A DNA stretch of 64,000 bases. Origin: Jaapia argillacea MUCL 33604. Its lineage: Eukaryota; Basidiomycota; Agaricomycetes; Jaapiales; Jaapiaceae. Shown piece after piece: positions 51,218 to 63,106 of the stretch. Location of the stretch: positions 1 through 64,000 of the forward strand of contig KL197724.1 in assembly GCA_000697665.1 (NCBI GenBank), in the 5' to 3' direction. The translations under genes were made by a program, and so were the position numbers. Under the pieces are notes generated by a model that was not told where the DNA came from, made no database searches, and worked only from the letters and a program-made list of their open reading frames with translations. Numbering within the stretch: the first letter of the stretch is position 1; the number at the start of each line of letters is the position of its first letter.

Positions 51218-52584
51218 AAAGAGATTGTCTGGCGACTTGTCGGCTTTTAGACTTAGATGTCAACAATCGCCTTCTTCCATTGGGAGTCCTTACGAGTATG
51301 CATTTTTTAGTTCAAGGACTGTAATGATATGCCACGTGGCTATTTGTGGGCGCTTGTTGCATGGACGCGACGACGCGAACCGCATCACATCTGATTCTCA
51401 ACATCTCTCTCTCTCTTGACTATCGTGTGCTGGAAACTCGGTGCCTCCCTGCCTTGCGATTCTGATTTACTTGAATTTGGTCAAACTGTCCGGCCAAATT
51501 CCGGGTTACAAACACTGGTTTTCCGAGTCTCCACCTAAGAGCTCACGCTCCTCACGAGAAGGTTGTGAATGCCAGCCATTATATGGTGCACCGTCACTCC
51601 TGGGAGAGGGAAGAATTTCGGGCAAATAGTTGGGAGGTTGGGGGCGTTTGGAGCGATCGTCTGGTCGTAGTCGCAGAGGCGATCTCAAGCCATTGGTCCG
51701 AGTCGTGACTTTTCATTATTTCGGATTCTTTAATCCCTCTTCCCGGAGTCATCCTTTTCGAGAAAAGCTTTTGAATCATGGCTACCCCTCTCCTGGACTT
51801 CAGAATTGCCTTCCCCCCAGATTCCTGCAACGGAGAAGTTGGGGGATCTTTGGTCGGGATGTCGCTCCGGACTTCCGGTCAACCTATTCCTGAGTTGTGG
51901 CAGTTGTGGAGGCGTTTTGCGCGTTTTGCATACCGTCGCGTTCTTCATGCATATGACTCTTCCTCGTCCTTACTTGGTGAGTCAACATCTCGGCTCTGAT
52001 CTTGAAACAGTGTTTCTCATCCATGACTATCCAGTACCATTTACACCCACATTTTCAATGAACGAGGTCTCCACACAAGTGTAAAGCACATCATGCCGTA
52101 TTCCAAGCTCATCCGAGTATTCTTCGCCCAAGAATAGGTGCCCGAGTGAGCTAAGCTCTGCGTTGATTGTTCATTGCCGTCTCCACTGGTGCTGACTACC
52201 GTTTGACATCATAGTGTTTACCTATGAGCTTCGTCGTCCCGTTCTTGCTGCGTCGTTCCGGGCATGCACTCCCCAGACGAGGGGTTGGAGCAACCCCGGA
52301 TGGAAGCTTCACAACAAAGCTTGCCGTTTCTGCCCTTCTTGAAACTCTCCTTTTCAGCGCCGTCTGCTTCACTCGGCAGCATGATATCGCAGTTGCTATT
52401 TCGCGGTCACATTCACATCGGTCCGGCTGTTCTCTGTCCTGATTTCCTCGTGTTTCGGATGCATTCTGGATATATATTGCAAGACCCAAATTCCAATCTT
52501 CCTCATTCTGAGTTTTCCGCTCCTCACTCGAGCTTATCGAGCTATACACGATTTTCGTTTACCGCCCCTTAGAGTCCAACCAGA
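51218..52584. other. Spacer between the two transporters; nothing supported
   Basis: 1.4 kb without domain-like open frames. A pyrimidine-rich leader lies directly before the second transporter (52500-52584). Confidence 0.4.
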
Positions 52585-55500
52585 ATGGCTGGAGGTGCCG
52601 CTGTTTCCAACAACCCCGAGGCTAGCGCCTACTCTCATCTCATTGATTCTTCTCCCTGGTGGAAGAAACAACGTATGTGTTCTACCGTTCTCTCCACCCA
52701 AAAGTTACAACAACGTTATTCCAGGTGTTTTGTTACTGAATGCATGGATTGTCGTGTTGTAACTATTGAACCCAATAGGCGTTGTTCGTCTGGGTGTTTT
52801 GGTTGACAAGTATCTTCAGGTTGATCACGTCGTCGACGAACGGTTACGATGGTCAGTATGCCTACATTGTCGAAGCGATGACCTTAGCTTGAATATCTCC
52901 TTCCAGGTAGTATGATGAGTAAGTCAAGAAACCGCCGTTATCCTCTACAACTGGTGACGTCGATATTGTTCGAAAGACGGTTTGCAATCTCTCAGCCAAT
53001 GGAACTCTGCTTTCAATTACCCCACTGGAGGACAGGTATTGTTGCCATTTCATCTTCAACCACAACCTCCCTGATGGTCTTGGTTTTAGCTGGGCCTTTT
53101 GAATGCAATTCAGGTAGTTTCTTCTTTGCCCTTAGTCGGAGAACACGTCTTACAAACACATTGAATCAGAACATTGGTTCTCTGTGCGCGTACCCCTTCT
53201 CGCCATATGTGGCCGACTATTTCGGCGGAAGGTTCGCCGTGGGTTGGGGCGCCTGTTTGATGGCGTCTGCGACGATTATCCAGACGGCTTCGCAGAACGT
53301 CAACATGTTCATTGGCGCCAGGTAATGGACGTCCATATCTTGTTGTTCTCCTTCATCTGAGAGCCGATGTTTATAGATGGTTGATTGGTTTTGGTCTGAC
53401 ATTTGCCGCCAACGGAGCGCCGTTGCTTATCACCGAAGTGGCCTATCCGTCACAACGCGGTCAGGCTACTTCGTTGTACAATAGTTTATGGTAAGAGGTG
53501 ATCCCAGGAGAATTGCAGACTGTCAATCTCACTGAACGGCAATAGGTTTCTCGGGAGTATCATGTAAGTAAAGAGACTCCGTTGTCCGCCATAATTATGA
53601 CCAAGGCACTGGTATCACTACAGTGCTGCGTGGACGGTAGGTGTCTTCCATCGTCGAATTATCTGTAGCTCACGTAAATTGCAGACGTTTGGAACTTTCA
53701 ACATCCCGACGAGTTGGTCTTGGAGGATTCCATCTGCGATCCAAGGTCTCCCTTCCGTGATTCAATTGTGTCTACTCTGGTTCGTGCCTGAGTCTCCGCG
53801 TTGGTTGGTGAGCAAAGGAAGGTCAGTTGTCATCCGACCTGCCTCCTGAATACCGCATCTGATTTGACCCATTCTTTAGAGAAGAAGAGGCACTCAAGAC
53901 CCTAGCATACTACCATGCGAATGGCAATGAGTACATCCGATTCAATTCAATGTGTTGGACCATTTTTGTGACACTCTGGTTTGACTAGGGAAGATCCTCT
54001 CGTCGAATACGAGTTCCAAGAGATCAAAGCTGCCATCGCTCTGGATCGCGAAGTCAAGGATAACGTCGGTTGGCTTAGTTTGTTCAAGACTCCTGGGAAT
54101 AGGAGACGGGTCAGGATCATTGTGGCATTGGCGTTCTTCTCTCAATGGTCTGGTAATGGGTTGACGTGAGTGCTATTTTTTTCACTCCTCGGTTGGAAGT
54201 GTGTGGAGAGATTGATGCCTTGAACCACAGGTCGTATTGTGAGTGTAGTGTGTGGCGGTGATCCGGTCTTTCAACTTATGAGGGCGTAGACTTGAATAAA
54301 GTGCTCAATGCTATCGGAAGCCAGCCGCCCCCGAGGACCGTTTTTCTGATATGAATTGACCAAGTTACGTAGTTACCAACCCAACAACACAACTCCTCAT
54401 CGTACGCTTCCTACCCCATCCATCGCCGCTTCCACTAATTTCACTTCTTGACCGGATCTAGAATGGTCTCCTAAACATCTACAACTTCTGTATTGCCATG
54501 GTAGCTTCCGTCCTCTGCGACAAAGCAGGTCGAAGACTCTTGTTCATTACTTCCACTGTTGGTGTGTCCTCTTCATTCCCCGATCCTCGTTATCTTCCCC
54601 GGTTGGCACTAACACGAGCGGGAAATATGTTTTCAGGAATGCTCATTTTCTGGACCCTGCAAACTGTTTGCTTCGCTTTGTACTCGGAGTATGGTAACTT
54701 AGCTGCTGGGCATACGTTCATTGCGATGATATGTGAACTTTTTCTGTGGTTTTCATTGCCGGTGATGTAGACCTGACTGCACGGGACAAGTCTTGTACTA
54801 TGGTTTCTGTGAGTTGACCGAATTCACACTGTTCTCAACGTGGGCTGACTGTTTTTTTTACACAGACGACGTAAGCTTCGTGCTGTTGACCGTAGCAAGG
54901 TCGCACATTCACCTATTATGCAGCTTGCATTCACACCATTGATCGTGACGTGAGCACGCCTATACGCTACTCACCTACCACTCGCTAATCAAGAACATTT
55001 TCCCCAGATACACCGTCGAGATTTTACCCTATAGCTTACGTTCCAAGGGTTTCACGATGTTCAACTTCGTGCTATCGTTGTCCCTCATTTTTAACCAGTG
55101 AGTTCATTGCTTCGTCCGATTCGATCTCCTTAATAACCGCTGAGGTTAGATACGTGAACCCCATCGCATTGCAAGCGTGAGTTCTCCCTGCCCCTTATAT
55201 TTCTGTCGTCAGATCTCTGATATCAGGGTTAACTCAGCCTCGGATGGAAATACTACGTGGGTTTTATTTAAGCTCCAACGACCAGCAGTCCCGAGCAGAT
55301 TGATGATTCCATGGGCAGATTGTCTACATTTGTTGGATCGCGTTCGAGATGGTGTTTGTGTTCTTCTTCATCGTCGAGACCAAGAACGTGAGTCACTCCC
55401 TCGGGACTCTGTCGAAAAGGTTGGCTAACGTTCTTGAACGATTCCCTAGCGCACTCTGGAGGAGACAGCTGCGTAAGTACCATCTCCCCTGAACCCTTCA

Positions 55501-55687
55501 TCCCGCTGTTTATCCCTTATTGATTGCTGCCTCCTTCAGCTTGTTTGACGGAGACGACTCCGTTGCCGCCATTGCCCATCCTGCAGCCGAGATTGCTGAA
55601 GGGCCGAAACCTGGTGACGTTCGAGTCGATGGGGAGAAGAAGGAATCTTCGTCTGCTGTTGATGAGGTTGAGCTGACGAAGGTTTGA
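52585..55687 (+). CDS. MFS sugar transporter 2
   Basis: Tandem paralogue of the gene at 48277, with almost all intron positions shared. It starts MAGGAAVSNNPEASAYSHL. Motifs are PESPRWLVSKGR, DKAGRRLLFITSTVG, YTVEILPYSLRSKGF and IVETKNRTLEE. The motif after helix 2 reads YFGGRFAVGWGA, so one of the two Arg of the usual D-x-x-G-R-R signature is Gly here. Extra introns separate GGQ/LGLLNAIQ (near 53040-53090) and GAR/WLIGF (53322-53377). The exon ending NAIG is followed by GCCAGC instead of GT (near 54320). The same tiny exons occur: 8 nt (54231-54238), 18 nt (54791-54808) and 5 nt (54866-54870). The protein ends in an acidic SSSAVDEVELTKV tail and looks intact if the GC donor is used. Confidence 0.88.
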
Positions 55688-56013
55688 TGGATGAAGGATG
55701 AAGGCTGGACAGAGAAGTTGGTGGTGAGTGAGACTTAGAGGTCCTTAGAGATTAGAGAGTCAAGTAGATTGCGAAACACGAACAATTTCGATTCGACATG
55801 GTTGGCTTCGCCTGCCTCCTGGCCACTTTAGTTGAGGGCGCAAATAAAGGCGAATTTACCCAGAATTTACTGCTGGACCACGGAACGATCACGGGACTGA
55901 CGCGTTGAAGTGGGTGACCATTGTGACAAACGTTGAAGAGCCGTCACGCCGCCTTTTCCTTACCATTTACTTCGCAATTACGGCCACGACGTTTCACGAC
56001 TTTGCATGCACCA
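55688..56013. other. Spacer and presumed kinase promoter
   Basis: No coding signal. It separates the second transporter from the kinase. Confidence 0.4.
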
Positions 56014-58921
56014 ATGACCTCCCAACTGGAGCTATATGAACCCCTCGACATCATAGGCAACGGCTCCTTTGGAATTATACGAAAAGTTAGGAGAAAATCC
56101 GATGGAGTGGTGAGTGCATATATTTCGGTGCCACTGTGCGAGACGCGGACGATTGACACGAGTCATTAGATTCTGGCGCGAAAAGAACTCAACTTTGAAC
56201 GGATGAGCGAGCGCGATAGGAAGCAGATTGTCGCAGAAGTGTGAGGAGCGTTTGTGAAAACTGCTAGCCACACGTTGACGCCGTTCACAGCAATATTCTG
56301 AAAGACCTCCACCACGAACATATCGTACGATATCACGACCGACACATTGATAGAGATGCTGGCATTCTCTACATTCTCATGGAATACTGCGGTGGTGGGG
56401 ACCTCTCGTCCATCATCAAGCAAGCGCAGAAACATAATCGCCCAATCCCCGAAGACACCATCTGGAACTACCTCATGCAAATCCTCCTGGCTCTACATTA
56501 TTGCCATCATCCCAATGGGCATGGGAGGTCGAATAGTAATGCATCGGATGGCGGTGATGGGAAGGAACGGAGACCACAGATTTTGCATCGGGACTTGAAA
56601 CCTGATAATGGTGAGTGGTTTTGGAACTGGAATGTTCGCGTCTTGACGGAGATGTAGTCTTCCTATCCGAATCCAACACTGTGAAGCTGGGTGACTTTGG
56701 TTTATCGAAAGCGCTGGCACAGGCCAGCTTCGCAAATACTTATGTCGGCGTGCGTTGTTCGTTTCCTCTTCTGAGTGAACCCGACTAACCTGGTTAAAGA
56801 CCCCATATTACATGTCACCCGAGTTGATGCAAGAAAAGGCATACGACTCCAAATCAGATATCTGGTCATTAGGATGTCTTGTTTACGAGTTGTGTGCTCT
56901 CAAGCCTCCGTTCCATGAAGCCAAGACTCATGCTGAACTGAGCATATTCATCCGGTATGCTCACTATTACCCACTTCAACCATTTGTCTAACGAATCTTG
57001 GTAGGAACGGACGAATACCACCTTTACCGAGAGGGTACAGCCAGTCGCTGTCGGGTATCATCAAATCTATGCTGAATTTAAACGTAAGTTTGTCTATCTC
57101 GACGCATATCATTTCTGACCACTTCGATATAGCCTGCAATGAGACCCTCCGCCGCTCAACTTCTTCAACACGAACGGCTGGATCTTGCCTTCAAAGTCAG
57201 CGAGACAGAGAAAATGTCAGTCTTCTTCCTTGTTCCTCCCGCCCTACGCACTAAAGATTGCTGCCAGGATCCTCACCGTGAAGAACGTCAAAGCCACCGT
57301 CCTCGCCAAAGAACGCGAAGTCGCCGCCCGCGAATCTCTCCTCGCCGAGAAAGAAACTCACCTCCAAACCCTCCTTGCATCCAAAGACGCCGAAATCACC
57401 TCCCTCCAAACCGCCCTCCGTACCCAAATCGAATCAATAAACGCCCAAATAGCACACGCAGTATCCCTCCGCGAAACCTCTCTCAAAGCTGCTGTTGCCA
57501 AACGTGAAGAAGAAGTTGGAGTTGCGATGCAAAGAAGAGAAGAGGAGATTTTGGCCAGTGTGAGGAAAAGGGAGGTGGAGATTAATGAGGCTTGGGTCGT
57601 TAAGGAGAAGGAGATTAGGGAGGAGATGAAGGGTGGTGTTGAGGAGAGGATGGAATGGGTTAGGAGGAGGGAGGAAGAATTAAAGGAGGAAGGGGAGAGG
57701 TTGGAGGGTGTTAAGGCCGAGGTGGAAGGCAAGTTGAAAGCGTTGGAAGAGGCTAGTGCGAAGATGGAGAAGAAGGGTCAGTTTCTTATCCGTGATCAGC
57801 ATTTAGCTGTCGTAAGCTGATTTTCGGTGGGATTAGGGAGGAAGGAGAAGACTCCATTTGAGGAAGTCAAGAATATTTTGGCTCCATTGTCACGTCTGAA
57901 GGAGAAGGACGACCGAACGCCTACTAATGCCTCGGCTCGTCACAAAAACAATCCCTCATTCGAGACACCTTTACCCCGTAGCATTAGGAACAAGCCATCT
58001 GCTACCCTCCTCCACCCCTCAGCACCCCCTGGATCCGCTATGAAGGGAGTAGTCCTGACAGCGACCGGTCAGCCACTGGCCACACCCACACCAGCCGAAC
58101 TCGCAAAGCTCTTCTTCGAGACACCCAAAATTGGGTTAAACTTTACCCAGATATTTGATTCGGACTCGGAGACTGAAGAGGTCGAGGGTGAGGCTGCCGA
58201 CGAGGGCGACGGTGTCGAGTTGGAGTTCGATACGGATGAGGAGAATGAACCTCCCACCCCGTCGAAGGAGCCTGTTAGGAGGAGTTCGGAGTGTCTGCCA
58301 GATATTCCGCTGGCAGGTGGCGTGGCGAGTGAGAGCTTGGAAACTCATGAATTGGCCGCTTCCGCTCCTTCGTTACCTCCTACGCGGTTACGGCGGCCTT
58401 CCATCAGGCGGGCCATATCGAGGACTTCTCTTCCTGGTGGACCTGCGACACAACCAGCCGCTTCTTCGTCCTCGTCATCGTCCAACTCGAACTCAGATTC
58501 GACACAAACAAGGACATCTTCTCGCTCGTCGGCTTCGAGATCAGACAAGACGATCAAGGCAACCCGACCAGCGCCAGCACCCCCAGCTCCCTCATCACTC
58601 CCCGCGCCCGACTACGACTTTTCCGACGAAGACGCTCTCCCGAGTCCTTTCTTGAAGAAAATCGATCGCGAGAAAGGTCTCCTGCCTAAAGTCGGTGCTG
58701 GTTCGACGACTGGGAAGGGTGTGAGACCTGGGAAGAGACCTAGTAACGCGAATTTGTTGAGAGCGGTGGCGGCTGCCAACTCGGCGAATGCTGCTGCTTC
58801 TGCTGCTACTTCAGCAACTTTGAGTAAGGGGACTGGCGCCGGCGGGAAGCTAGCGAGACCGTCTGTTGCTAGTGCACGCAAGGCGAGTGAGGAGGCCAGG
58901 AAAGCTTTGTCGAGATCATAG
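56014..58921 (+). CDS. NIMA-related Ser/Thr protein kinase (NEK)
   Basis: Nine exons: 56014-56109, 56170-56240, 56291-56610, 56658-56749, 56800-56954, 57005-57083, 57133-57215, 57268-57776 and 57837-58921, giving 829 residues. The kinase domain spans about residues 8-290: glycine loop [12 protein letters not shown], Lys in [65 protein letters not shown] Ser/Gly-rich insert of about 25 residues ([19 protein letters not shown]) precedes HRD, as in other fungal NIMA kinases. A coiled coil (about 300-465; [20 protein letters not shown]) and a long Ser/Pro-rich acidic tail follow. NIMA kinases drive mitotic entry and spindle or septation events in fungi. Introns are typical and the frame is intact. 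Confidence 0.93.
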
Positions 58922-59126
58922 AAGGGTGTACGGGGAGGTGATCTGTCATGTTCGTTTTCTCTATTCATATTGCATATAGTATATATTTCATGTGTGGATA
59001 GCATTAGTACTGTCAATGACTGTAGCACCACAACGGTATTCATGAAAGTGTAGTTTCTCTCTCCAGTAAATCGGGGAAATCGTCTCCGACCAAGACACCC
59101 ATAGCGTCAGTCTGTTGGATTATTGA

Positions 59127-59921
59127 TCACAGATCGCATGAAGTATCGAAGGGATTTTGTGAGGTCTGTGATGACGATTGGTTCAACATCGGTGGCGATG
59201 TGAATCTTGAACCCGGATAAGCTCTGGGGTGAGGATGTTCATAGATGGGATCCCATATTAATTGATCTCCATTAGGTAGGAGGGGAGTGTGGTCATATGC
59301 TGAGGAACTCTCATTCGAATCCAATACCTGACGGAGAGCTTGTGCCGCTGGGACATGTGGAACATGAGCATCCGACGCCCTGAGGTAAAAAGTTAGGAAC
59401 CTACTCCTTTCGTCCATAGGAGCACATCGGTACCACAATTCGTCGCCTTTCAGATCCACTACCAGAGGTGTCGGATGTTGCAATCTGTCCGTATACATGA
59501 AAGGAAGGAGAGAATGTCCTCCTTGGTCGGCCGCCGTCATCCGTGACAAGAAATCCTCGACATCATAAGTTATGTAGATATCACCGTCGGGGGAAAGGGG
59601 GTCCAAAGTTGCCCATTGAGGGGTCTCACCCTCTTGCAAACCGAGTAGGTCGCCGCATGTGGATATCAAATTGTGTGGGGATGCCATGATTGTGATAGAT
59701 GGACTGGGATTTATGGGATAGAATGGCGATTCGCTTCCGTGGGTCTCTATGATCCTTTCGAGGACGTCGGCGCTGTCGACCAGAAAGTACGAGGCGTTAT
59801 GGCAGAGGTAGAACCTGACGCGCTTGGGTTTGCGAAACCCTAACTTTCGCTCCCGTTGTGGAGGTGCATTGGGTGGCTGTCGTCCACGGTACAAGTAATA
59901 GGTGAGTTGCACACAGGACAT
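59127..59921 (-). CDS. Unrecognised protein
   Basis: The frame is open from 60206 to 59127. I place the start at ATG 59921 (MSCVQLTYYLYRG) because upstream of it the sequence looks like leader and a possible intron (GTCAGT near 60026, CAACAAG near 59984). The product would be about 264 residues with KRVRFYLCHNASYFLVDSAD, ETPQWATLDPLSPDGDIYI, PTPLVVDLKGDELWYRC and RFLTFYLRASDAH. The C-terminal 80 residues are Pro/Ser-rich. No family is recognised. A longer protein using the start at 60206 cannot be excluded. Confidence 0.6.
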   Translation of the reverse strand: MSCVQLTYYLYRGRQPPNAPPQRERKLGFRKPKRVRFYLCHNASYFLVDSADVLERIIETHGSESPFYPINPSPSITIMASPHNLISTCGDLLGLQEGETPQWATLDPLSPDGDIYITYDVEDFLSRMTAADQGGHSLLPFMYTDRLQHPTPLVVDLKGDELWYRCAPMDERSRFLTFYLRASDAHVPHVPAAQALRQVLDSNESSSAYDHTPLLPNGDQLIWDPIYEHPHPRAYPGSRFTSPPMLNQSSSQTSQNPFDTSCDL

Positions 59922-61314
59922 CTGAGACGGGTTCCGGTCAGCGGGGGGAGTGGCCAGGGATGATTCGAAACCCACATCTTGTTGAGGAGAGACTATCAAG
60001 TTTACGAAGGGGAAGGAGTAACTGACCTTCAGATGGGGCCCACACCTAGATTTTATAGTTTCTGCCACAGGGCCAAGTACGCCGTCGCCACAGAGAAAGC
60101 AAAACGGGAAGGCAGAGACAAGCAGGAGGCCATTGTCCTCAAGCAAGCCCGCCCGATGCAATAGAACCCTGGAACAGATAATGCTGGCTTTGGGCACAGC
60201 TTCCAAGAGTCAATCGCTGGCATTGTGGCGTTGAAAATGCACAAAAATCAGAAGTGCTCCGCGTGGGTGAATTTGATTGCCCCCTGCGCGGGCGAGTGAG
60301 TGTGAAATTCAATGATTCCACAAAGATGACTGAGGACTCCTGAGATTTAAGGGTGAAACTGGGATGTGACTGATAAGACAACTTACGATGTCACTGCAGC
60401 GCAGTCCTCGAGGCTCGAGGCAAAATCGAACCTGGTTCGATCTTTCGAGATTGGCCGAGGGGGAACGTCCACGTGTGTTTTGTCGCTTCGAAGGTGCTAG
60501 CGTCGGTCATGGCAACCGTGCGCTCGCTGTTCCAAACAACGAGGACCGGTTCTGGATTGTTAAGTTCATATGAGGGTCAATATAATCGGGATAGCGTGAC
60601 CTTCTGTGGAAGTAGTATAGCAATACCTAACATACCACCTTAAGAGTGAGCCGGGTAGGAGCTGGAGGAGGGAAGGAGAGAAAGGAGAGGAAGGGGTCTC
60701 TCTCCTTAGCTCTCCTTTGCTCCTCGCTAACTAAATACATATTTTTGCTCTAATCCCTCTTCCCTTTGCTTCTCCTGGCTTCACTTTCCATTCCCATCCC
60801 TCCTCCTACCCTGCCCTGAGCTGGCTACTTGGGCTCTGCATGAGCGCGACGCCGCAAGTGCAAGGCATTTATCAATAACTTGAATCCGGAACCATGCCCG
60901 TTATGTGCCAGCCGCTACAGTACATGCTGCACATCTTATAATCTCCTTTCGAGCTTACAATCACGGCTTGCCTTAGAACACTGCATAGCTCGATCACCGT
61001 CTGCGATACCCAACAGATTCTGTGGGGTATCCTCACAAAGCCTCCTGCGCCGATAAATATGGGCCCGCCACGCCAAAAGTAAGCCATACCCGGAGCCATA
61101 CTTTTCGGCCTCATCGTTGAGGCGGGCTGGTTAGTATTTAGTCCGTGCTTCCTTGCACCAGCTCACGACGTTTCTCACCCAGTGCTGCTGATTCTCTTCC
61201 AAATTTCGACGTTGATACTCAAATTGTATCCAGCTTAGTCGACGTTGTAGTCGAGGTCAGGTGCGGTCAACACCTTTGGTCGGCAATAACTGATTTCGCC
61301 ACAACAGAAGAGTC
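59922..61314. other. Intergenic, with purine/pyrimidine-rich block
   Basis: Between 60660 and 60830 a purine-rich run (GGAGGGAAGGAGAGAAAGG) switches to a pyrimidine-rich run (CTCTCCTTAGCTCTCC), making an imperfect mirror/inverted repeat. No gene is supported elsewhere in this stretch. Confidence 0.5.
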
Positions 61315-62724
61315 ATGAGCGACATCAAGAACCTTCCCAACGAACTCCTCGAATACATTTTCCGTTATGCGGCCACTGGCGTTCGTCCTGTAGGGGAGAA
61401 TCAGGAACTTCCATTCTCCATCTCCGCCTCGCACGTCTGTCGACATTGGCGAGAGCTATCGCTCAACACACCCGGTCTTTGGAGTCGACTCAACATCTCA
61501 ATCCTCCGCTCATGGGAAGAGGAGAGAGTTCGAGTCTGCCTAGAGCGATCCCGGAAAGCTCTCCTCGACATTCGGCTTTCGCGCCACGATTGGGCAGATG
61601 GATCGTCACAACAAGACGAAGCATCGTGCTCGATGAAAATGCCCGCTTTCATCTCTTTACTTCTACCACACATTCATCGCTGGCGAACCTTGGCTATCAA
61701 CATTGACCCCGACCGTGTCGATGTAGATGGGCCATACATTGCTGTTCTCAAACAACTCAGCGATCACAGCGCCCCAAAATTAGAGTATCTTCACGTTTCC
61801 GTGATTGAGCCGTCTCGGTTGCGCTTCGGCCAGTTCACCCCACAACCCATCGAGCCTATCCTCGTCCAGGGAGCTTCAGCCTTGACCAGAGTCCGATTAA
61901 GGAACGTACTCGCTGGAGAAGGCTGCCTACCTTTCCAGAACGTTACCACCCTTGATCTTGGTGTATCGGACAAAAGTACCTCCCCAGCTGAATACGACGA
62001 TATCAAGTGGGTGTTGGGATCATCGCCGCATCTAGAGGATCTTACCCTTCGAGGGAAACTCTTTACCCCCGATTACAACACGTCGGTCATCGAGCTCCCA
62101 TTCCTTCGGTCCCTCAAAGTCGTTCTCGTTCCTTTTTGGGACCCCAGGTACACCGGTGACCTTTTCACTGCGCTGTCGACCCCTGCCCTGAGGACACTGG
62201 AACTCTACGCTCTCAGCGAAGATGTATTGGATGGATTTATTGGCGCGATGACGGATAGTCTTCCTCAACCAAAGTACCCCATCCTGGAGACCTTTGGCCT
62301 CGCTTCCATGGATGGTCCAAGTGAGATTTCGGACGAGTTATTCGCAGGAATGCCCGACGTCAGACATCTACGGCTCTTGGATGCTGCCTCGGTAGATGAT
62401 CTGTTCGGTCACCTTGCTAGGAACGTGGCTGGGAGGAAACCCGTCGGCTGGCTACCATTGTGGCCCAACCTATCCACCATCACTTTCCTCGACTACTACG
62501 GCCCAAGCGACTTCAAGCCCCTCGGTAACTTTCTACGGAGACGGAGCCAGCTCAATCGAGGTATCAGCACTATTCGCGCGGATTCCTCACCGTTCCATGG
62601 TCTGGGCTGGAAGTCGCTCAGGGCTCTACGAAAAGTTGTCGAGGTTGAGGAGCTAGATTTGGAAGGAGAACGGAGAAAGGTTGCGACAATGCAGGAGATA
62701 GATCCTGATTGCTGGTATGAGTGA
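61315..62724 (+). CDS. F-box protein
   Basis: A single exon of 469 residues. The F-box is at residues about 4-55: IKNLPNELLEYIFRYA, ISASHVCRHWRELSLNTPGLWSRL. Leucine-rich sequence follows (LEYLHVSVIEPS, NVTTLDLGV, LEDLTLRGKLF, LRTLELYALSEDVL, VRHLRLLDAASV). This is the common basidiomycete F-box architecture. The N-terminal box would bind Skp1 of an SCF ubiquitin ligase and the repeats would select a substrate; both are family knowledge, not seen here. It is not closely related to the F-box-like family at 1.7-9.5 and 34-36 kb. Confidence 0.9.
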   Translation: MSDIKNLPNELLEYIFRYAATGVRPVGENQELPFSISASHVCRHWRELSLNTPGLWSRLNISILRSWEEERVRVCLERSRKALLDIRLSRHDWADGSSQQDEASCSMKMPAFISLLLPHIHRWRTLAINIDPDRVDVDGPYIAVLKQLSDHSAPKLEYLHVSVIEPSRLRFGQFTPQPIEPILVQGASALTRVRLRNVLAGEGCLPFQNVTTLDLGVSDKSTSPAEYDDIKWVLGSSPHLEDLTLRGKLFTPDYNTSVIELPFLRSLKVVLVPFWDPRYTGDLFTALSTPALRTLELYALSEDVLDGFIGAMTDSLPQPKYPILETFGLASMDGPSEISDELFAGMPDVRHLRLLDAASVDDLFGHLARNVAGRKPVGWLPLWPNLSTITFLDYYGPSDFKPLGNFLRRRSQLNRGISTIRADSSPFHGLGWKSLRALRKVVEVEELDLEGERRKVATMQEIDPDCWYE

Positions 62725-63106
62725 GGATACGTCAAGGTATGTTCGCCGGGTCTCATTATTGTCAACTCCTTTAACTCATTGTCAGCGTTCTGGGTGAAAG
62801 GTGGAAGACTGGGTGGGGATTCGGCTGTTCATTTTTGACGAGTGTGTGAATACAAGATAGTCTGTGGCTACAATCAAGAGACATCGTTGGGAGTCGTTTC
62901 AAGAGAGTGGATCTAATGGGATTCCTCAAAATTTAGACATAATCTACTAGTAGTAGATTGAAATGACGCACTTGCTACATGACGGTAGCCATAAGTACAG
63001 AAGCCAGGTGTGAGATTTCTCAACATCACCGCGTTTCGGAGGAGACTCTCAGAGGTCCGCCGACGTCGAACACAAGGACACAATTAAATTCCCTTTCGAA
63101 ACGACC
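62725..63106. other. Intergenic between convergent genes
   Basis: No coding signal. A short palindromic word (CTACTAGTAGTAGAT) occurs near 62944. Confidence 0.4.
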
